The translations under genes were made by a program, and so were the position numbers. From Streptoalloteichus tenebrarius (lineage in GTDB: Bacteria > Actinomycetota > Actinomycetes > Mycobacteriales > Pseudonocardiaceae): a DNA stretch of 64,000 nucleotides. Under the pieces are notes generated by a model. It was given only the letters and a program-made list of their open reading frames with translations. It was not told the DNA's origin and did no database searches. Numbering within the stretch: the first letter of the stretch is position 1; the number at the start of each line of letters is the position of its first letter. Shown in pieces: positions 1 through 8,572 of the stretch. The stretch covers positions 160,474-224,473 of the forward strand of contig NZ_JAMTCP010000006.1 of assembly GCF_024171885.1 (NCBI RefSeq). Direction: 5' to 3'.

Positions 1-51
1 GTGCTCCTGCAACAACCCCTCGGCGGCCTTCTTCAGCTCGTCGAAGTTCAT
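1..51 (-). CDS. Partial small protein, possible MT0933-type antitoxin
   Basis: Only the first 17 codons lie in the window; the gene runs off the left edge. The ATG is at 51-49 and the readable start is MNFDELKKAAEGLLQEH, a charged amphipathic helix. This opening resembles the short MT0933-like antitoxin family of actinobacteria, which typically begins MNFDE(L/I)K. The match rests on the N-terminus alone, so the family call is tentative. A different small helical protein, such as a CsbD-like one, cannot be excluded. Confidence 0.4.
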   Translation of the reverse strand, partial: MNFDELKKAAEGLLQEH

Positions 52-386
52 GGCGCTCCTCCACGGATGAACGGCCGGGCCGGCACGGCGGCGACGGTCA
101 CGGGCGGTTGGCGTCGACCACGGACACCACCCCAGATCCAATACGCAGGGTACCCGAATCACCAACATCCGCCCGATGACGTAACCCGTCATCGTGAGCG
201 GTCAGCGCACTGCGTAACCACCTCTGGCCAGCGGGAAGTAAGCCACCCAACGGCCCTCTGACCACGAGAAATCCAGTAGCGAGCCGTGCGCGGAGACCGG
301 CCCGCTCCAGGGGGGAACCGGCAACAGTCAGCCGTTGCGGTGACCGTGGTTCGGGTCATGGTCTGGTGCGAGGGACTCCAGACGTG
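52..386. other. Intergenic region upstream of the partial gene
   Basis: No convincing gene is seen in about 335 bases. Reading frames here lack the strong third-position GC bias of neighbouring genes. A 7-bp inverted repeat (gatgacg at 175-181 with cgtcatc at 187-193) lies upstream of the minus-strand partial gene and could be an operator. The role is inference. Confidence 0.3.
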
Positions 387-423
387 GAGGGGCCCTCCCC
401 GCTCCTGGCGAGGAGGGCCCCTC
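387..423 (-). terminator. Strong hairpin terminator of the surface-protein gene
   Basis: A perfect 12-bp stem (387-398 with 412-423) and a 13-base loop lie about 40 bases beyond the stop codon of the minus-strand gene ending at 462. There is no clear T-tract, which is common for terminators in high-GC actinomycetes. Confidence 0.75.
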
Positions 424-461
424 GTTGTCGATCAGCGCGCTAGGGCCGGTCGTTCAGCCTG

Positions 462-1664
462 TCAGGCCTTCTTGCGGCGCCGCTGGAGGATGAGCGCGGT
501 CGCGCCGCCACCCACCAGGACGATGCCCACGCCGATGGCGCCGAGCACCGAGGCGCCAGTGTTGGCGAGGTTGTCGTTGTTGCTCGCCGGGACCGGCTGG
601 GCCTGGGTGGTGCTGGTGACCGGGGCCGGGGTCACCGGCACCGAGCTGGGCGGCTGCGAGGCCGAGGTCGAGACCGACGTGGTCGGCCCACCCGGGTTGC
701 TCGGCGTGGTGGCGCCGGACGAGCTGGACGGGGTGGTCTTCTTCTTCCACGCCGCCTCGGCGTGGGCCTTCACCGAGGTCTTCATGCTCTCGGCGGTGAT
801 CAGCGTCTGGGTGCGCTTGTTGCGGTCGGAGCCGACGAACAGGCGGCCCTTCTCGACCGTGGCCTCGGCCTCGGCCTGGACGGTCGCCTCACCGGTCCCG
901 CCCTTGGCGTCGGCGGGGACCTGGACGAACACCTTGTCGCCGCCCTTGGCCGAGGTCACCGGCTTGCCCTCGGCGGTGACGACCTGGACGCCGTCGGCGG
1001 TGCTCTTCTTGACCGACAGCTTGGCCTCGCTGGCGGTGGTGTCGACCGTGAACGGGCCGATCTTGTCGCCGGGCGCGCCCTCGGCCTTCTCCGGGCTCAG
1101 CTTCAGCGAGACCGGCGGCTGCGTCTTCTGGCCGACGTTCTTCTCGCCGGTCAGGTACTTGTAGAGCTTCTTGACGTCGTCGTCGTTGCCCTGCTCGTCC
1201 AGCTTGGCGCCGTTGCTGAAGTGCCAGATCGCGGCCTGGGTGCCCGCGATGGCCTCACTAGGGGTCAGGTCCTTGGCCTCGATCACCTTGCCCAGCGCGT
1301 CGGTGTCGACGTTGGGGTAGGAGTGGTTGAGGATCCACAGCACCTTGTCGGGCTGCGACTTGAAGGACTTGGAGCCGTCCGGGTACTCGTCCCAGTGCGC
1401 CTCCTTCATCGGGAAGCCGTTCCGCGCGGGCTCGGTGAGCTCCACGCAGTACGTCTTGAGGAGACGGCCGTCGCTGAGCCGGAGACCGATCAGCGAAGTC
1501 GGCTCCGGCTTCCCGTTCATCCTGACGTGCTCACCACCGGCGTTCGGGTCGAGGGCGACCTCGCCGGTGGCCTCAGCGGAAGCCGGCAACGCGCTCGCGA
1601 GCAGCGCCACGGCCGTGCCGAGGAACGCGGCCCCGAGACGCGCGGGATGCAGCCTGGATGCCAT
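462..1664 (-). CDS. Thioester-domain (TQXA) cell-wall surface protein with LAxTG sortase signal
   Basis: A 400-residue protein likely attached to peptidoglycan. Residues 1-30 form a signal peptide ending ALPASA. The thioester domain follows: Cys73 in TYCVEL and Gln143 in GTQAAIW are the residues expected to form the internal Cys-Gln thioester, which in this family can bind covalently to host or surface amines. Residues about 195-320 are beta-rich. A Ser/Thr/Pro-rich wall-spanning stalk comes next, then LANTG at 366-370, a hydrophobic segment and an RRRKK tail. LAxTG is the class E sortase pattern of high-GC actinobacteria. The ATG at 1664 is chosen over an upstream in-frame start because GGAAGGAG sits just before it and the signal peptide follows directly. 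No sortase gene is in the window. Confidence 0.88.
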   Translation of the reverse strand: MASRLHPARLGAAFLGTAVALLASALPASAEATGEVALDPNAGGEHVRMNGKPEPTSLIGLRLSDGRLLKTYCVELTEPARNGFPMKEAHWDEYPDGSKSFKSQPDKVLWILNHSYPNVDTDALGKVIEAKDLTPSEAIAGTQAAIWHFSNGAKLDEQGNDDDVKKLYKYLTGEKNVGQKTQPPVSLKLSPEKAEGAPGDKIGPFTVDTTASEAKLSVKKSTADGVQVVTAEGKPVTSAKGGDKVFVQVPADAKGGTGEATVQAEAEATVEKGRLFVGSDRNKRTQTLITAESMKTSVKAHAEAAWKKKTTPSSSSGATTPSNPGGPTTSVSTSASQPPSSVPVTPAPVTSTTQAQPVPASNNDNLANTGASVLGAIGVGIVLVGGGATALILQRRRKKA

Positions 1665-1710
1665 TTCTCTCCTTCCCACCTGGGGGAACAGCGGGTTCAG
1701 GAACAGTGGG

Positions 1711-1727
1711 CACGAAGTCACTTCGTG
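1711..1727. promoter_or_regulatory. Palindrome upstream of the thioester surface protein
   Basis: Two 8-bp arms (cacgaagt / acttcgtg) are separated by one base, 46 bases upstream of the ATG at 1664. It could be an operator or a small leader hairpin. No regulator gene is adjacent. Confidence 0.35.
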
Positions 1728-2160
1728 TTGACACGCTCGCTCTGCCGGGGACGGATCCGGGCGCCCATGCGGTACGTCCGAACGGGCTAGCGCCGATGAT
1801 CCGTCATACACCCTGCGAACGATTGCGGCGGAACACTACTCGATCGGGCAATACCTTGTCTCCACCGGGGTGCGGTTTCGGCGGTTTCCGACCCGCGCCG
1901 AACGAATTGGTGATTTGGACACAACCCAGGGTCACCCCTGAACGTCCACAGGTGATACCTGTCGCCCGAGGTGGCGGCTTGCCGCCTCTTTCCCGGAGGA
2001 ATAGGTAACGAAGCGATGTCGAGACGGCGACGGAATCCCCTGAATGGGTGACGGCCGGCCAGGGAAGACACCGGGCGTCACCCCGCCGACGTCCTCCGAG
2101 CCCCGGGAACAACCGGATCGGGCGAGGCGGGATGCTCGCGAGGTCGGCCAGGCTTGCGGG
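1728..2160. other. Divergent intergenic region
   Basis: This stretch separates the minus-strand surface-protein gene from the plus-strand small gene at 2161. It must hold promoters for one or both, but no unambiguous -35/-10 pair was recognised. Frames here do not show coding bias. Confidence 0.3.
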
Positions 2161-2433
2161 GTGACCATCGAGCCCGACCACCGGAACCACCGCCAGCTCG
2201 CCGAGCAGTACGCCGCGTGGGCCGAGGACGCGCGGCGGGCGGCGGACAACGAGCGCAAGGAGAGCGTGCGGTCCTACCTGCTCCAGGCCGCGACCGCCGA
2301 CGCCGTCCTGGCGATCTACCACGAGCTGCGCCACGCCCACGACCACCCGCCCGAGGGACCACCAACCGAGGAGTACGGTTCCCACGGCGCTCGGACCTCC
2401 GACATTCTGCCGCCGCGCGGTTCCACTTCCTGA
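2161..2433 (+). CDS. Small hypothetical helical protein
   Basis: A protein of 90 residues, unrecognised. It reads VTIEPDHRNHRQL, then an alanine/arginine-rich helical stretch (EQYAAWAEDARRAADNERK), then a second helix AATADAVLAIYHELRHAHDH, with a low-complexity Pro/Ser tail. Nearly every codon between 2161 and about 2350 ends in G or C, which supports coding. Upstream in-frame codons lose that bias, so the GTG at 2161 is preferred over an ATG at 2044. No strong ribosome binding site precedes it. The last 20 codons have weaker bias, so the C-terminus may be loosely constrained. Confidence 0.5.
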   Translation: MTIEPDHRNHRQLAEQYAAWAEDARRAADNERKESVRSYLLQAATADAVLAIYHELRHAHDHPPEGPPTEEYGSHGARTSDILPPRGSTS

Positions 2434-2883
2434 CCGACCCGGTCGGACATGCCCCGTCATCTGGACGGGAATGCGCCCGCGCCCGCCCCATACCCCGCCC
2501 AAGAAGCAGGTTGGCGCGCCGCACAAGACGACGGAGAGGATCGGCCCGCCGGTCGACCCCTTTCCCGCGCCAACCGGCGAACAAGATCAAATACCGGGAA
2601 CGGTGACGTTCGCGACAACCGGCGTGCGGAAGGCGGGACAAAACGCCCGGCGAGTTCTCACCACTCCCTTTCACCTCCTTCGCTCCAGGTAGGTGAATGA
2701 CAAACCACCCGAACGCGGAGATGAGCGGCCGCCGGAACGGAGCGCGCTTCCGAGCCGCGCTTCCTTGCCCGGCACCGCCGCGGTGTGGATCGGGAAAGTG
2801 GGCCGGGGTTGAGACCGCGCGCCACGCCTGTGGCATCAGACACATCCCACAGATGCCCGGACTCACTCCGGGGGCGAACAAGA
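2434..2883. other. Intergenic region before the tRNA genes
   Basis: About 450 bases without a supportable gene. Short open frames exist on both strands but none shows codon bias or a ribosome binding site. Confidence 0.35.
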
Positions 2884-2920
2884 CCGAGGCCCTGCCGGTG
2901 AGTCACCGACAGGGCCTCGG
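2884..2920 (-). terminator. Terminator of the tRNA-Arg transcript
   Basis: A perfect 11-bp stem (2884-2894 with 2910-2920) lies just past the 3' end of the minus-strand tRNA-Arg. Confidence 0.75.
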
Positions 2921-2927
2921 GCCGTTG

Positions 2928-3000
2928 CGCGCTCGGCAGGACTCGAACCTGCAACCTCTTGATCCGTAGTCAAGTGCTCTATCCGTTGAGCTACGAGCGC
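2928..3000 (-). tRNA. tRNA-Arg (anticodon ACG)
   Basis: A 73-nt cloverleaf. The acceptor pairs GCGCTCG with CGAGCGC and the discriminator is G. The D arm is GCTC..GAGC, the anticodon stem CTTGA/TCAAG encloses loop CTACGGA, and the T loop is TTCGAGT. CCA is not encoded. It reads CGN arginine codons through A34, which is normally inosine. Confidence 0.96.
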
Positions 3001-3032
3001 ATCTTTAGTTGTCCCGGCCGGGACCGGGTCTG

Positions 3033-3123
3033 CGGAGGCTCCGGGATTTGAACCCGGGAGGGGGTTTGAGCCCCCAACCGCATTAGCAGTGCGGCGCCAT
3101 AGACCAGACTAGGCGAAGCCTCC
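3033..3123 (-). tRNA. tRNA-Ser (anticodon GCT)
   Basis: A 91-nt type II tRNA with a long variable arm. The acceptor pairs GGAGGCT with AGCCTCC; the anticodon stem CCGCA/TGCGG encloses loop CTGCTAA. It decodes AGC/AGU serine codons. It lies 32 bases upstream of tRNA-Arg on the same strand, so the two are probably co-transcribed. Confidence 0.96.
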
Positions 3124-3230
3124 CGGGGCCACCGCGGCCACCGGACGCAAAGACTACACACAACTCGCCGGAAGAAGCAAAACGGCTGGTCAGACCCCCT
3201 GTAGGCGCTCCAGAGAGCCCCACACCCCCA

Positions 3231-3270
3231 CCGGAACGGCCGTCCACCACGAGGGCGGAGGCCGTTCCGG
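3231..3270 (-). terminator. Hairpin downstream of acetoacetyl-CoA synthetase
   Basis: An 11-bp perfect stem (3231-3241 with 3260-3270) begins 44 bases past the stop codon of the minus-strand gene ending at 3314. It separates that gene from the tRNA pair. Confidence 0.6.
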
Positions 3271-3313
3271 CACGGGATGGGGTGAGCAAAACCACACCGC
3301 GAGGTGGCGGAGG

Positions 3314-5347
3314 TCAGCCGGCGCCCTCCGCGCCCCGGGTCGGGTCCTGCCCGGCGAAGGCGAGGAACGGGCGCAGCGCGTCCGGGTTGGCGAGCGCGTC
3401 CCGACTGACGGCGCGCTCCGGCGGGGTGCCCGCGAGGATCTTCTTCACCGGCACCTCGCACTTCTTGCCGTTGAGGGTGCGCGGCACGTCCGCGACGACG
3501 ACGAACCGGTTGGGCACGTGCCGGGGCGACAACTGGGACCGCAACGCCGCCCGCAGCTCCGGCTCCACGTCGGCCAGCGCCACGCCGGGCGCGAGCACGA
3601 GGAAGCACAGCAGCTCCCCCTCCGGCTCGCCGGCGCCGGAGGTGTCGATCACGAGCGAGTCGAGCACCGCGTCGAAGCCCTCGACGACCCGGTAGAACTC
3701 GCTGGTGCCCATCCGCACGCCCCCGCGGTTGAGCGTGGAGTCGCTCCGCCCGTAGATCACGCAGGAGCCCCGGGGCGTGACCCGGATCCAGTCGCCGTGC
3801 CGCCACACCCCCGGGTAGGTCTCGAAGTAGGCCTCCCGCAGCCGGGCGCCGTCCGGGTCGTTCCAGAAGCACACCGGCATCGACGGCATGGGCTTGGTGA
3901 TCACCAGCTCGCCCACCTCGTCCCGGACCGGGCGCCCCGACTCGTCGTAGGCCGCGACGTCGGCGCCGAGCATCCGGCAGGAGATCTCGCCCAGCCAGAC
4001 CGGCACGTCCGGCGCGGAGCCGACGACGGCGGTGCAGACGTCCGTGCCGCCGGACACCGAGCAGATCTGCACGTGCCGGCCGACCGAGTCGACCAGCCAG
4101 CGGAACCCCTCCGGGGTCAGCGGCGCGCCGGTCGAGCCGACCGCCCGCAGGGCGGAGAGGTCGAACTCCTTGGCCGGGTGGAGGTCCTGCTTGAGACAGG
4201 ACTGGATGTAGGGCGCCGAGGTGCCGAAGAACGTGACCCGGTGCTCCTCCGCCATCCGCCACAGCGCCCGCAGGTCGGGGTGGCCGGGGCTGCCGTCGAA
4301 CAGCACCACCGTCGCGCCCACCAGCAGACCGGAGATCAGGAAGTTCCACATCATCCAGCCGGTGGTGGTGAACCAGAAGAACCGCTCCCCCGGCCCCAGG
4401 TCGCAGTGCAGCGCCAACGCCTTCAGGTGTTCCAGCACGATGCCGCCGTGGCCCTGCACGATGCCCTTGGGCAGGCCGGTCGTGCCGGACGAGTACAGCA
4501 CCCACAGCGGGTGGTCGAACGGCACCGCCTCGAAGGCCAGCTCCGCGCCCGCGTGCCGGGTCAGCAGGTCGGACCAGGGCAGGACGGGGTGCGGCTGGTC
4601 GGGCAGGGTCGCCCCGTCGCCGAGGTAGTCGACGAGCACGGTCCCGCGCAGGCTCGGGATCGCCGCCCTGAGCTGCTCGATCGTCGGGCGGACGTCGAAG
4701 CTCCGGCCCGCGTAGCGGTAGCCGGCGACCGCGACCAGCACCGTGGGCTCGATCTGCGCGAAGCGGTCGGTGATCGCCCTCACCCCGAAGTCCGGCGAGC
4801 AGGACGACCAGACGGCGCCGAGGCTGGCGGCGGCCAGGAACGCGACGAGCGTCTCCGGGCAGTTGGGGGCGAGGGCGACGACGCGGTCCCCCCGGCCCAC
4901 GCCGAGCCCCGCGAGGGCGGCGCGCACGGCCGCGACCCGCGACCGCAGCTCGCCGTACGTGAGCCGCTCGGTGTGCCCGTCCTCGCGGAGGAACACCACG
5001 GCCTCGTCGGCGTCCGCGCGGCCCTCTCCTGGGCGGAGCGCGTGTTCGGCGTAGTTCAACGTCGCGCCGGGAAACCAGCGCGCCCCGGGCATCGTCTCGC
5101 TGTCGAGCACCGCGCGCGGGCGCTCGTGGAACCGGACGTCGGCGAACTCGGCGAAGGAGCCCCAGAAGCCGGACAGGTCGTCCACCGACCACTGCCACAA
5201 CGAGGAGTAGTCGGGAAGGTCCAGGTCGCGGTGCTCGCGGAGCCAGCGGCGGAACGCCGCGACCCGGCTCCGCGCGACCCGTTCGGGATCGGGCTGCCAC
5301 AGCAACTCCGGTGCGACGACGCCGTTGTCGGCCGGGTTCTCGGTCAT
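3314..5347 (-). CDS. aacS: Acetoacetate-CoA ligase
   Basis: A 677-residue ANL-superfamily adenylate-forming enzyme, full length for acetoacetyl-CoA synthetase (usually about 650-670). It activates acetoacetate with ATP and CoA in the cytosol, feeding ketone-body or PHB-derived carbon into acetyl-CoA metabolism. Visible signatures are the N-terminal WQPDPERV region, the ATP-binding [11 protein letters not shown] loop near residue 280, SGGTDV in the middle and the C-terminal [12 protein letters not shown] segment carrying the catalytic lysine. The [17 protein letters not shown] stretch is typical of acetoacetyl- rather than acetyl-CoA synthetases. The ATG at 5347 follows GGAACGGGGC. It appears monocistronic, with a hairpin downstream. 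Confidence 0.93.
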   Translation of the reverse strand: MTENPADNGVVAPELLWQPDPERVARSRVAAFRRWLREHRDLDLPDYSSLWQWSVDDLSGFWGSFAEFADVRFHERPRAVLDSETMPGARWFPGATLNYAEHALRPGEGRADADEAVVFLREDGHTERLTYGELRSRVAAVRAALAGLGVGRGDRVVALAPNCPETLVAFLAAASLGAVWSSCSPDFGVRAITDRFAQIEPTVLVAVAGYRYAGRSFDVRPTIEQLRAAIPSLRGTVLVDYLGDGATLPDQPHPVLPWSDLLTRHAGAELAFEAVPFDHPLWVLYSSGTTGLPKGIVQGHGGIVLEHLKALALHCDLGPGERFFWFTTTGWMMWNFLISGLLVGATVVLFDGSPGHPDLRALWRMAEEHRVTFFGTSAPYIQSCLKQDLHPAKEFDLSALRAVGSTGAPLTPEGFRWLVDSVGRHVQICSVSGGTDVCTAVVGSAPDVPVWLGEISCRMLGADVAAYDESGRPVRDEVGELVITKPMPSMPVCFWNDPDGARLREAYFETYPGVWRHGDWIRVTPRGSCVIYGRSDSTLNRGGVRMGTSEFYRVVEGFDAVLDSLVIDTSGAGEPEGELLCFLVLAPGVALADVEPELRAALRSQLSPRHVPNRFVVVADVPRTLNGKKCEVPVKKILAGTPPERAVSRDALANPDALRPFLAFAGQDPTRGAEGAG

Positions 5348-5520
5348 GCCCCGTTCCTAGCCGATCAGGACGCCCCGGAGAAGGGGTCGGAGCCACACCA
5401 CCGCCAGGGGCGGGCTGTCGGTGTGAGCAGGGTGTTCGCTCGGCGGACAGCACGCCGCCGCCGACGGCGGCCGCTCCGGCGCGGAGGCGGCAGGGGAGTC
5501 TCCCCTCCCGCCCCCGCGCG

Positions 5521-6225
5521 TCAGCGCAGGTGCGAGTCGAACCAGTTGAGGGTCCGCTGCCAGGCGTCGGCCGCGGCCTTGGCGTCGTCCTCGGCGGGGT
5601 CGACCGGCGCCGGGTACCGCACGACGTCCGTGGCGACCCCGGCCGTCGAGGCCGCCTCGCGCAGCTTCTCCACGTCCTCGTGCCGGACCGACGGGTCGGC
5701 GTCGGTGTAGATCCCCAGCCAGGGGCAGGTCAGCTCGCCGGCCACCTCGACCAGCGACGGCAGCCCCTCGGAGACCGGGGACAGGATCCCGCCGCCGCTG
5801 ATGGTCACCGCGGCGCCCAGGGTCCGGCTGGCGGCCACGACCATCGCCACGGACCCGCCGAGCCCGTAGCCGACGACCCCCATCTGGTCGTCCCGCACGC
5901 CGTGCTCGGCCAGCCACACGAACGAGGCGTCGGTGTCGGCGAGCACCGACTCGCCGGACAACCGGTTCACCTGGTCGCGGACCCGGTCGTCCCCGTCCGC
6001 GGCGTCCAGCTCGTCCGCGCCGTCCCGGTGGTAGAGATGGGGCGCGACGGCGAGCCAGCCCTCCTCCGCCAGGCTGCTCACCAGGCCGCGCACCGCGTCC
6101 GTGACACCACGGGCCTCGTGCAGTACAACGAGTCCGCCGCGGACGGCGGTCTCCGGCTCGGCGACGGTCAGCCGGAGCTCGCTGCCGTCGGTGAGCGGGA
6201 AGGTCTCGGTCCGGATCTCCGTCAT
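5521..6225 (-). CDS. Dienelactone-hydrolase-fold protein lacking the catalytic nucleophile
   Basis: A 234-residue alpha/beta-hydrolase of the dienelactone hydrolase family. The oxyanion/Glu region VLHEARG is present (Glu37), as is the family region APHLYHRDG. The nucleophile elbow, normally GxCxGG, reads GYGLGG at 119-124, so Gly121 replaces the catalytic Cys/Ser. The usual C-terminal HGF is also absent: the equivalent stretch reads [19 protein letters not shown]. The codon for Gly121 is GGG, two changes from TGC. The fold and length are otherwise intact, so this may be a pseudoenzyme with a binding or scaffolding role rather than a decaying gene. The ATG at 6225, after GGTGGAA, is preferred to an upstream TTG. 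Confidence 0.82.
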   Translation of the reverse strand: MTEIRTETFPLTDGSELRLTVAEPETAVRGGLVVLHEARGVTDAVRGLVSSLAEEGWLAVAPHLYHRDGADELDAADGDDRVRDQVNRLSGESVLADTDASFVWLAEHGVRDDQMGVVGYGLGGSVAMVVAASRTLGAAVTISGGGILSPVSEGLPSLVEVAGELTCPWLGIYTDADPSVRHEDVEKLREAASTAGVATDVVRYPAPVDPAEDDAKAAADAWQRTLNWFDSHLR

Positions 6226-6348
6226 GGTTCCACCCAACCACGCCGGGGTGAACTCCAGTCAACGTCAGCGGCCCGTGTCACCCCCTGTGCACCGGCGGAT
6301 CGGACCGATACCGTGCGCGGCGAGCGAGCGACACAGCGAGGAGCTGAC

Positions 6349-7401
6349 ATGATCGTGCGGATCCGCGCCGACCTCGACCGGCTGCCCGGCTACGTCCCGG
6401 GACGTACCGTCGCGGGCGCCATCAAGCTGGCCAGCAACGAGGTCTCCCTCGGCCCGTTGCCCAGCGTCGTCGAGGCCGTCGCCAGGGCCGCCACCGAGAT
6501 GAACCGGTACCCGGACACCGCGGCGACCGCGCTGGTCGACCGGCTCGCCACCCGGCTCGACGTCGCCCCGGAGCGGATCGCGGTGGGGTGCGGCTCGGTG
6601 ACCCTGTGCCAGCAGCTCGTGCAGGCGACCTGCGGCGAGGCCGACGAGGTGGTGTTCGCCTGGCGCTCGTTCGAGGCCTACCCGCTCATCGTGCAGGTGG
6701 TCGGCGCGCGGCAGACCCGGGTCCCGTTGACCGAGGAGCACGGCCTCGACCTGGACGCCATGGCCAGGGCGATCACCCCGGCCACGCGCCTGGTGTTCGT
6801 CTGCAACCCCAACAACCCCACGGGCACGCCGCTGCGGCGGGACGCGTTGGAGCGGTTCCTCGACACGGTGCCGCGGGACGTGCTCGTCGTGCTGGACGAG
6901 GCCTACCGCGAGTTCGTGACCGACCCGGACGTGCCCGACGGCGTCGAGCTGGCCAGGGGCAGGGACAACGTCGCCGTCCTGCGGACCTTCTCGAAGGCGT
7001 ACGGCCTGGCCGGGCTCCGGGTCGGGTACTGCGTCGCCGCGCCCGAGGTGGCGGCGGCCCTGCGCAAGGTCTACGTGCCGTTCAGCGTGAACTCGGTGGC
7101 GCAGGCGGCGGCCATCGCCTCGCTGGACGCCGAGGACGAGCTGCTCGCGCGGTGCCGCGACGTCGTCGCCGAGCGGGAGCGGGTGCGCTCCGAGCTGCTG
7201 TCGCTGGGCTTCGCGGTGCCGGAGACGCAGGCGAACTTCGTGTGGCTCCCGCTGGGCGAGCGGACCCAGGCGTTCAACGAGCACTGCCTGGAGAACAAGG
7301 TCGTCGTGCGGGCGTTCGCCGGTGACGGCGCACGCGTGACCATCGGCACCCGCGAGGAGAACGACGCGTTCCTCTCGGCGGCCCGGTCCTTCCCGGGCTG
7401 A
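6349..7401 (+). CDS. hisC: HisC/Pat-type PLP aminotransferase
   Basis: A 350-residue fold-type I aminotransferase of the histidinol-phosphate / aromatic aminotransferase family, full length. Diagnostic motifs are the N-terminal [16 protein letters not shown] at 153-161, DEAYREF at 183-189 and the PLP-binding lysine Lys216 in [15 protein letters not shown]. The likely role is transamination in histidine or phenylalanine/tyrosine metabolism. Because it stands alone and not in a his operon, it may be the phenylalanine-type paralogue (pat) rather than the dedicated HisC. The ATG at 6349 follows GAGGAG. It is divergent from the dienelactone-hydrolase-like gene. Confidence 0.85.
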   Translation: MIVRIRADLDRLPGYVPGRTVAGAIKLASNEVSLGPLPSVVEAVARAATEMNRYPDTAATALVDRLATRLDVAPERIAVGCGSVTLCQQLVQATCGEADEVVFAWRSFEAYPLIVQVVGARQTRVPLTEEHGLDLDAMARAITPATRLVFVCNPNNPTGTPLRRDALERFLDTVPRDVLVVLDEAYREFVTDPDVPDGVELARGRDNVAVLRTFSKAYGLAGLRVGYCVAAPEVAAALRKVYVPFSVNSVAQAAAIASLDAEDELLARCRDVVAERERVRSELLSLGFAVPETQANFVWLPLGERTQAFNEHCLENKVVVRAFAGDGARVTIGTREENDAFLSAARSFPG

Positions 7402-7443
7402 CCCGGCTGGGCGGGGCTGCGACGGACGGGGTTCCGGCTGGCC

Positions 7444-7503
7444 GACGGGCTTCGGTTGAACGACGGGCTTCGGTTGAACGACGGGCTTCGGTTGAACGAC
7501 GGG
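7444..7503. repeat. 18-bp tandem repeat, 3.3 copies
   Basis: Three perfect consecutive copies of gacgggcttcggttgaac (7444-7461, 7462-7479, 7480-7497) are followed by a 6-base partial copy. They lie between the aminotransferase stop and the convergent PIN-domain gene. Confidence 0.9.
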
Positions 7504-7545
7504 ACACACGGTTCACACCGAGCCGCGCCGACACGCGGCGGCAGG

Positions 7546-8013
7546 TCAGGTCCGCAGGTCGGCAGCGCGGAAGTCGAACACCGGCACCGGCAGCCCGGCC
7601 GCGGCGACGGCCAGCCAGTGCTTGTCGCCGGTCAGGACCGGCAGACCCGTGCTCCACGCCCTGGCCAGGCAACAGACGTCGCCGAGGGAGAGCCCGCCGG
7701 CCGCGCCGACGCCGGCGGCTCTCCGCGCCTTCGCGTCGAGCCGTCGCAGCTCGGGGAAGCGCAGCGCGTCCGCTCCGTCGACCGGGTGGACGGTGAGGCC
7801 CGTGGCGGCGAGGTCGAACTCCACCTGCTCGGGTGACAAGCCGGCCAGGTCGTGGAGGGTGTGCAGCACCTCGCCGTAGTTGATCGCGGTGATCGCCGCG
7901 CGGGAGAGGACGTCCGCGAACCGCCCGGCGTCCCGGTCGTCGTCGAGCAGCGCCAGCACGAAGGAGGCGTCGACCAGGACCGGTCCCCGGGGGAGCTGGC
8001 GGCGGGCGGTCAT
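7546..8013 (-). CDS. PIN-domain protein, VapC-like toxin
   Basis: A 155-residue PIN-fold protein, slightly longer than a classic VapC. The acidic residues expected to bind metal are visible: Asp in VLVDASFV near residue 15, Glu in INYGEVLH near 48, Asp in LSLGDVCCLARA near 110 and Asp in VLTGDKHW near 129. VapC proteins are ribonucleases that cut tRNA or rRNA when freed from their antitoxin. The start codon overlaps the stop of the upstream gene as ATGA, the usual antitoxin-first coupling. The target RNA cannot be predicted. Confidence 0.82.
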   Translation of the reverse strand: MTARRQLPRGPVLVDASFVLALLDDDRDAGRFADVLSRAAITAINYGEVLHTLHDLAGLSPEQVEFDLAATGLTVHPVDGADALRFPELRRLDAKARRAAGVGAAGGLSLGDVCCLARAWSTGLPVLTGDKHWLAVAAAGLPVPVFDFRAADLRT

Positions 8014-8279
8014 TCCCGGCTCGCGTCGGCGGACCGGTCGGTGAACAGGGAGGTCTCCAGGTCGTCGGCGCGGCGTCGGCGGCGCTTGCCCTCGGCCACC
8101 GCGGCTCGCAGGCGCGCGAGCGCCGCCCCCGGCGCCTCCAGGACGATCCGGCCGGGGCCGGCCACGTACGCCACGAGCTCCCCGGCGGCCGGCAGCCCGG
8201 CCTCGTCGAGCAGGGCGTCCGGCAGCGACGGACGGCGATCACTCCCCAGCGCGAGCCGGTAGGTGCCCACGTCGCTCAC
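8010..8279 (-). CDS. AbrB/MazE-like antitoxin partner of the PIN protein
   Basis: An 89-residue protein starting VSDVGTYRLALGSDRRPSLPDALL. The N-terminus looks like a swapped-hairpin (AbrB-type) DNA-binding unit, with LPDALLDEAGLPAAGELV matching the usual LP..ll..lgl..Gd pattern. The C-terminal half (RRRRRADDLETSLFTD) is charged and likely toxin-binding. Its TGA overlaps the toxin ATG by four bases. VapB-like antitoxins neutralise the toxin and autoregulate the operon. The GTG at 8279 gives the family-length product. Confidence 0.7.
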   Translation of the reverse strand: MSDVGTYRLALGSDRRPSLPDALLDEAGLPAAGELVAYVAGPGRIVLEAPGAALARLRAAVAEGKRRRRRADDLETSLFTDRSADASRE

Positions 8280-8572
8280 GGTACGCCCGGCTCTCCTCCC
8301 CCGGGTCCGCCCGTGACACGGCCGGGAGACGCCCTCCCGGGGGACAGCGCTTGACCAGCGCTCGGCCCGCCCGCGTGGTTTCTGACCGATTGGGCGTTTC
8401 ACCGGCCGGGAATTGTGAACGGCCGCCAAGTTTCGCGGGGCAAGTCGGTCAGCGCGCCACCTCGTTCCCGCGCTCCGGCGCTGGCAGAGTCGAAGCCCGA
8501 GATCACGGGCCGTCCCTCGGCGTGGACGCCTGGTCTGTCCCTGTCGTTGTCCCCTCACGGAAGAGAACCGAC

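Noticed and set aside
1728..2160. c-di-AMP (ydaO-type) riboswitch upstream of the surface protein
   Set aside because: The leader region is long enough, but I could not find the conserved core of that riboswitch class.
7444..7503. CRISPR array or riboswitch
   Set aside because: Three directly abutting 18-mers without spacers and no cas genes; it is a simple tandem repeat.
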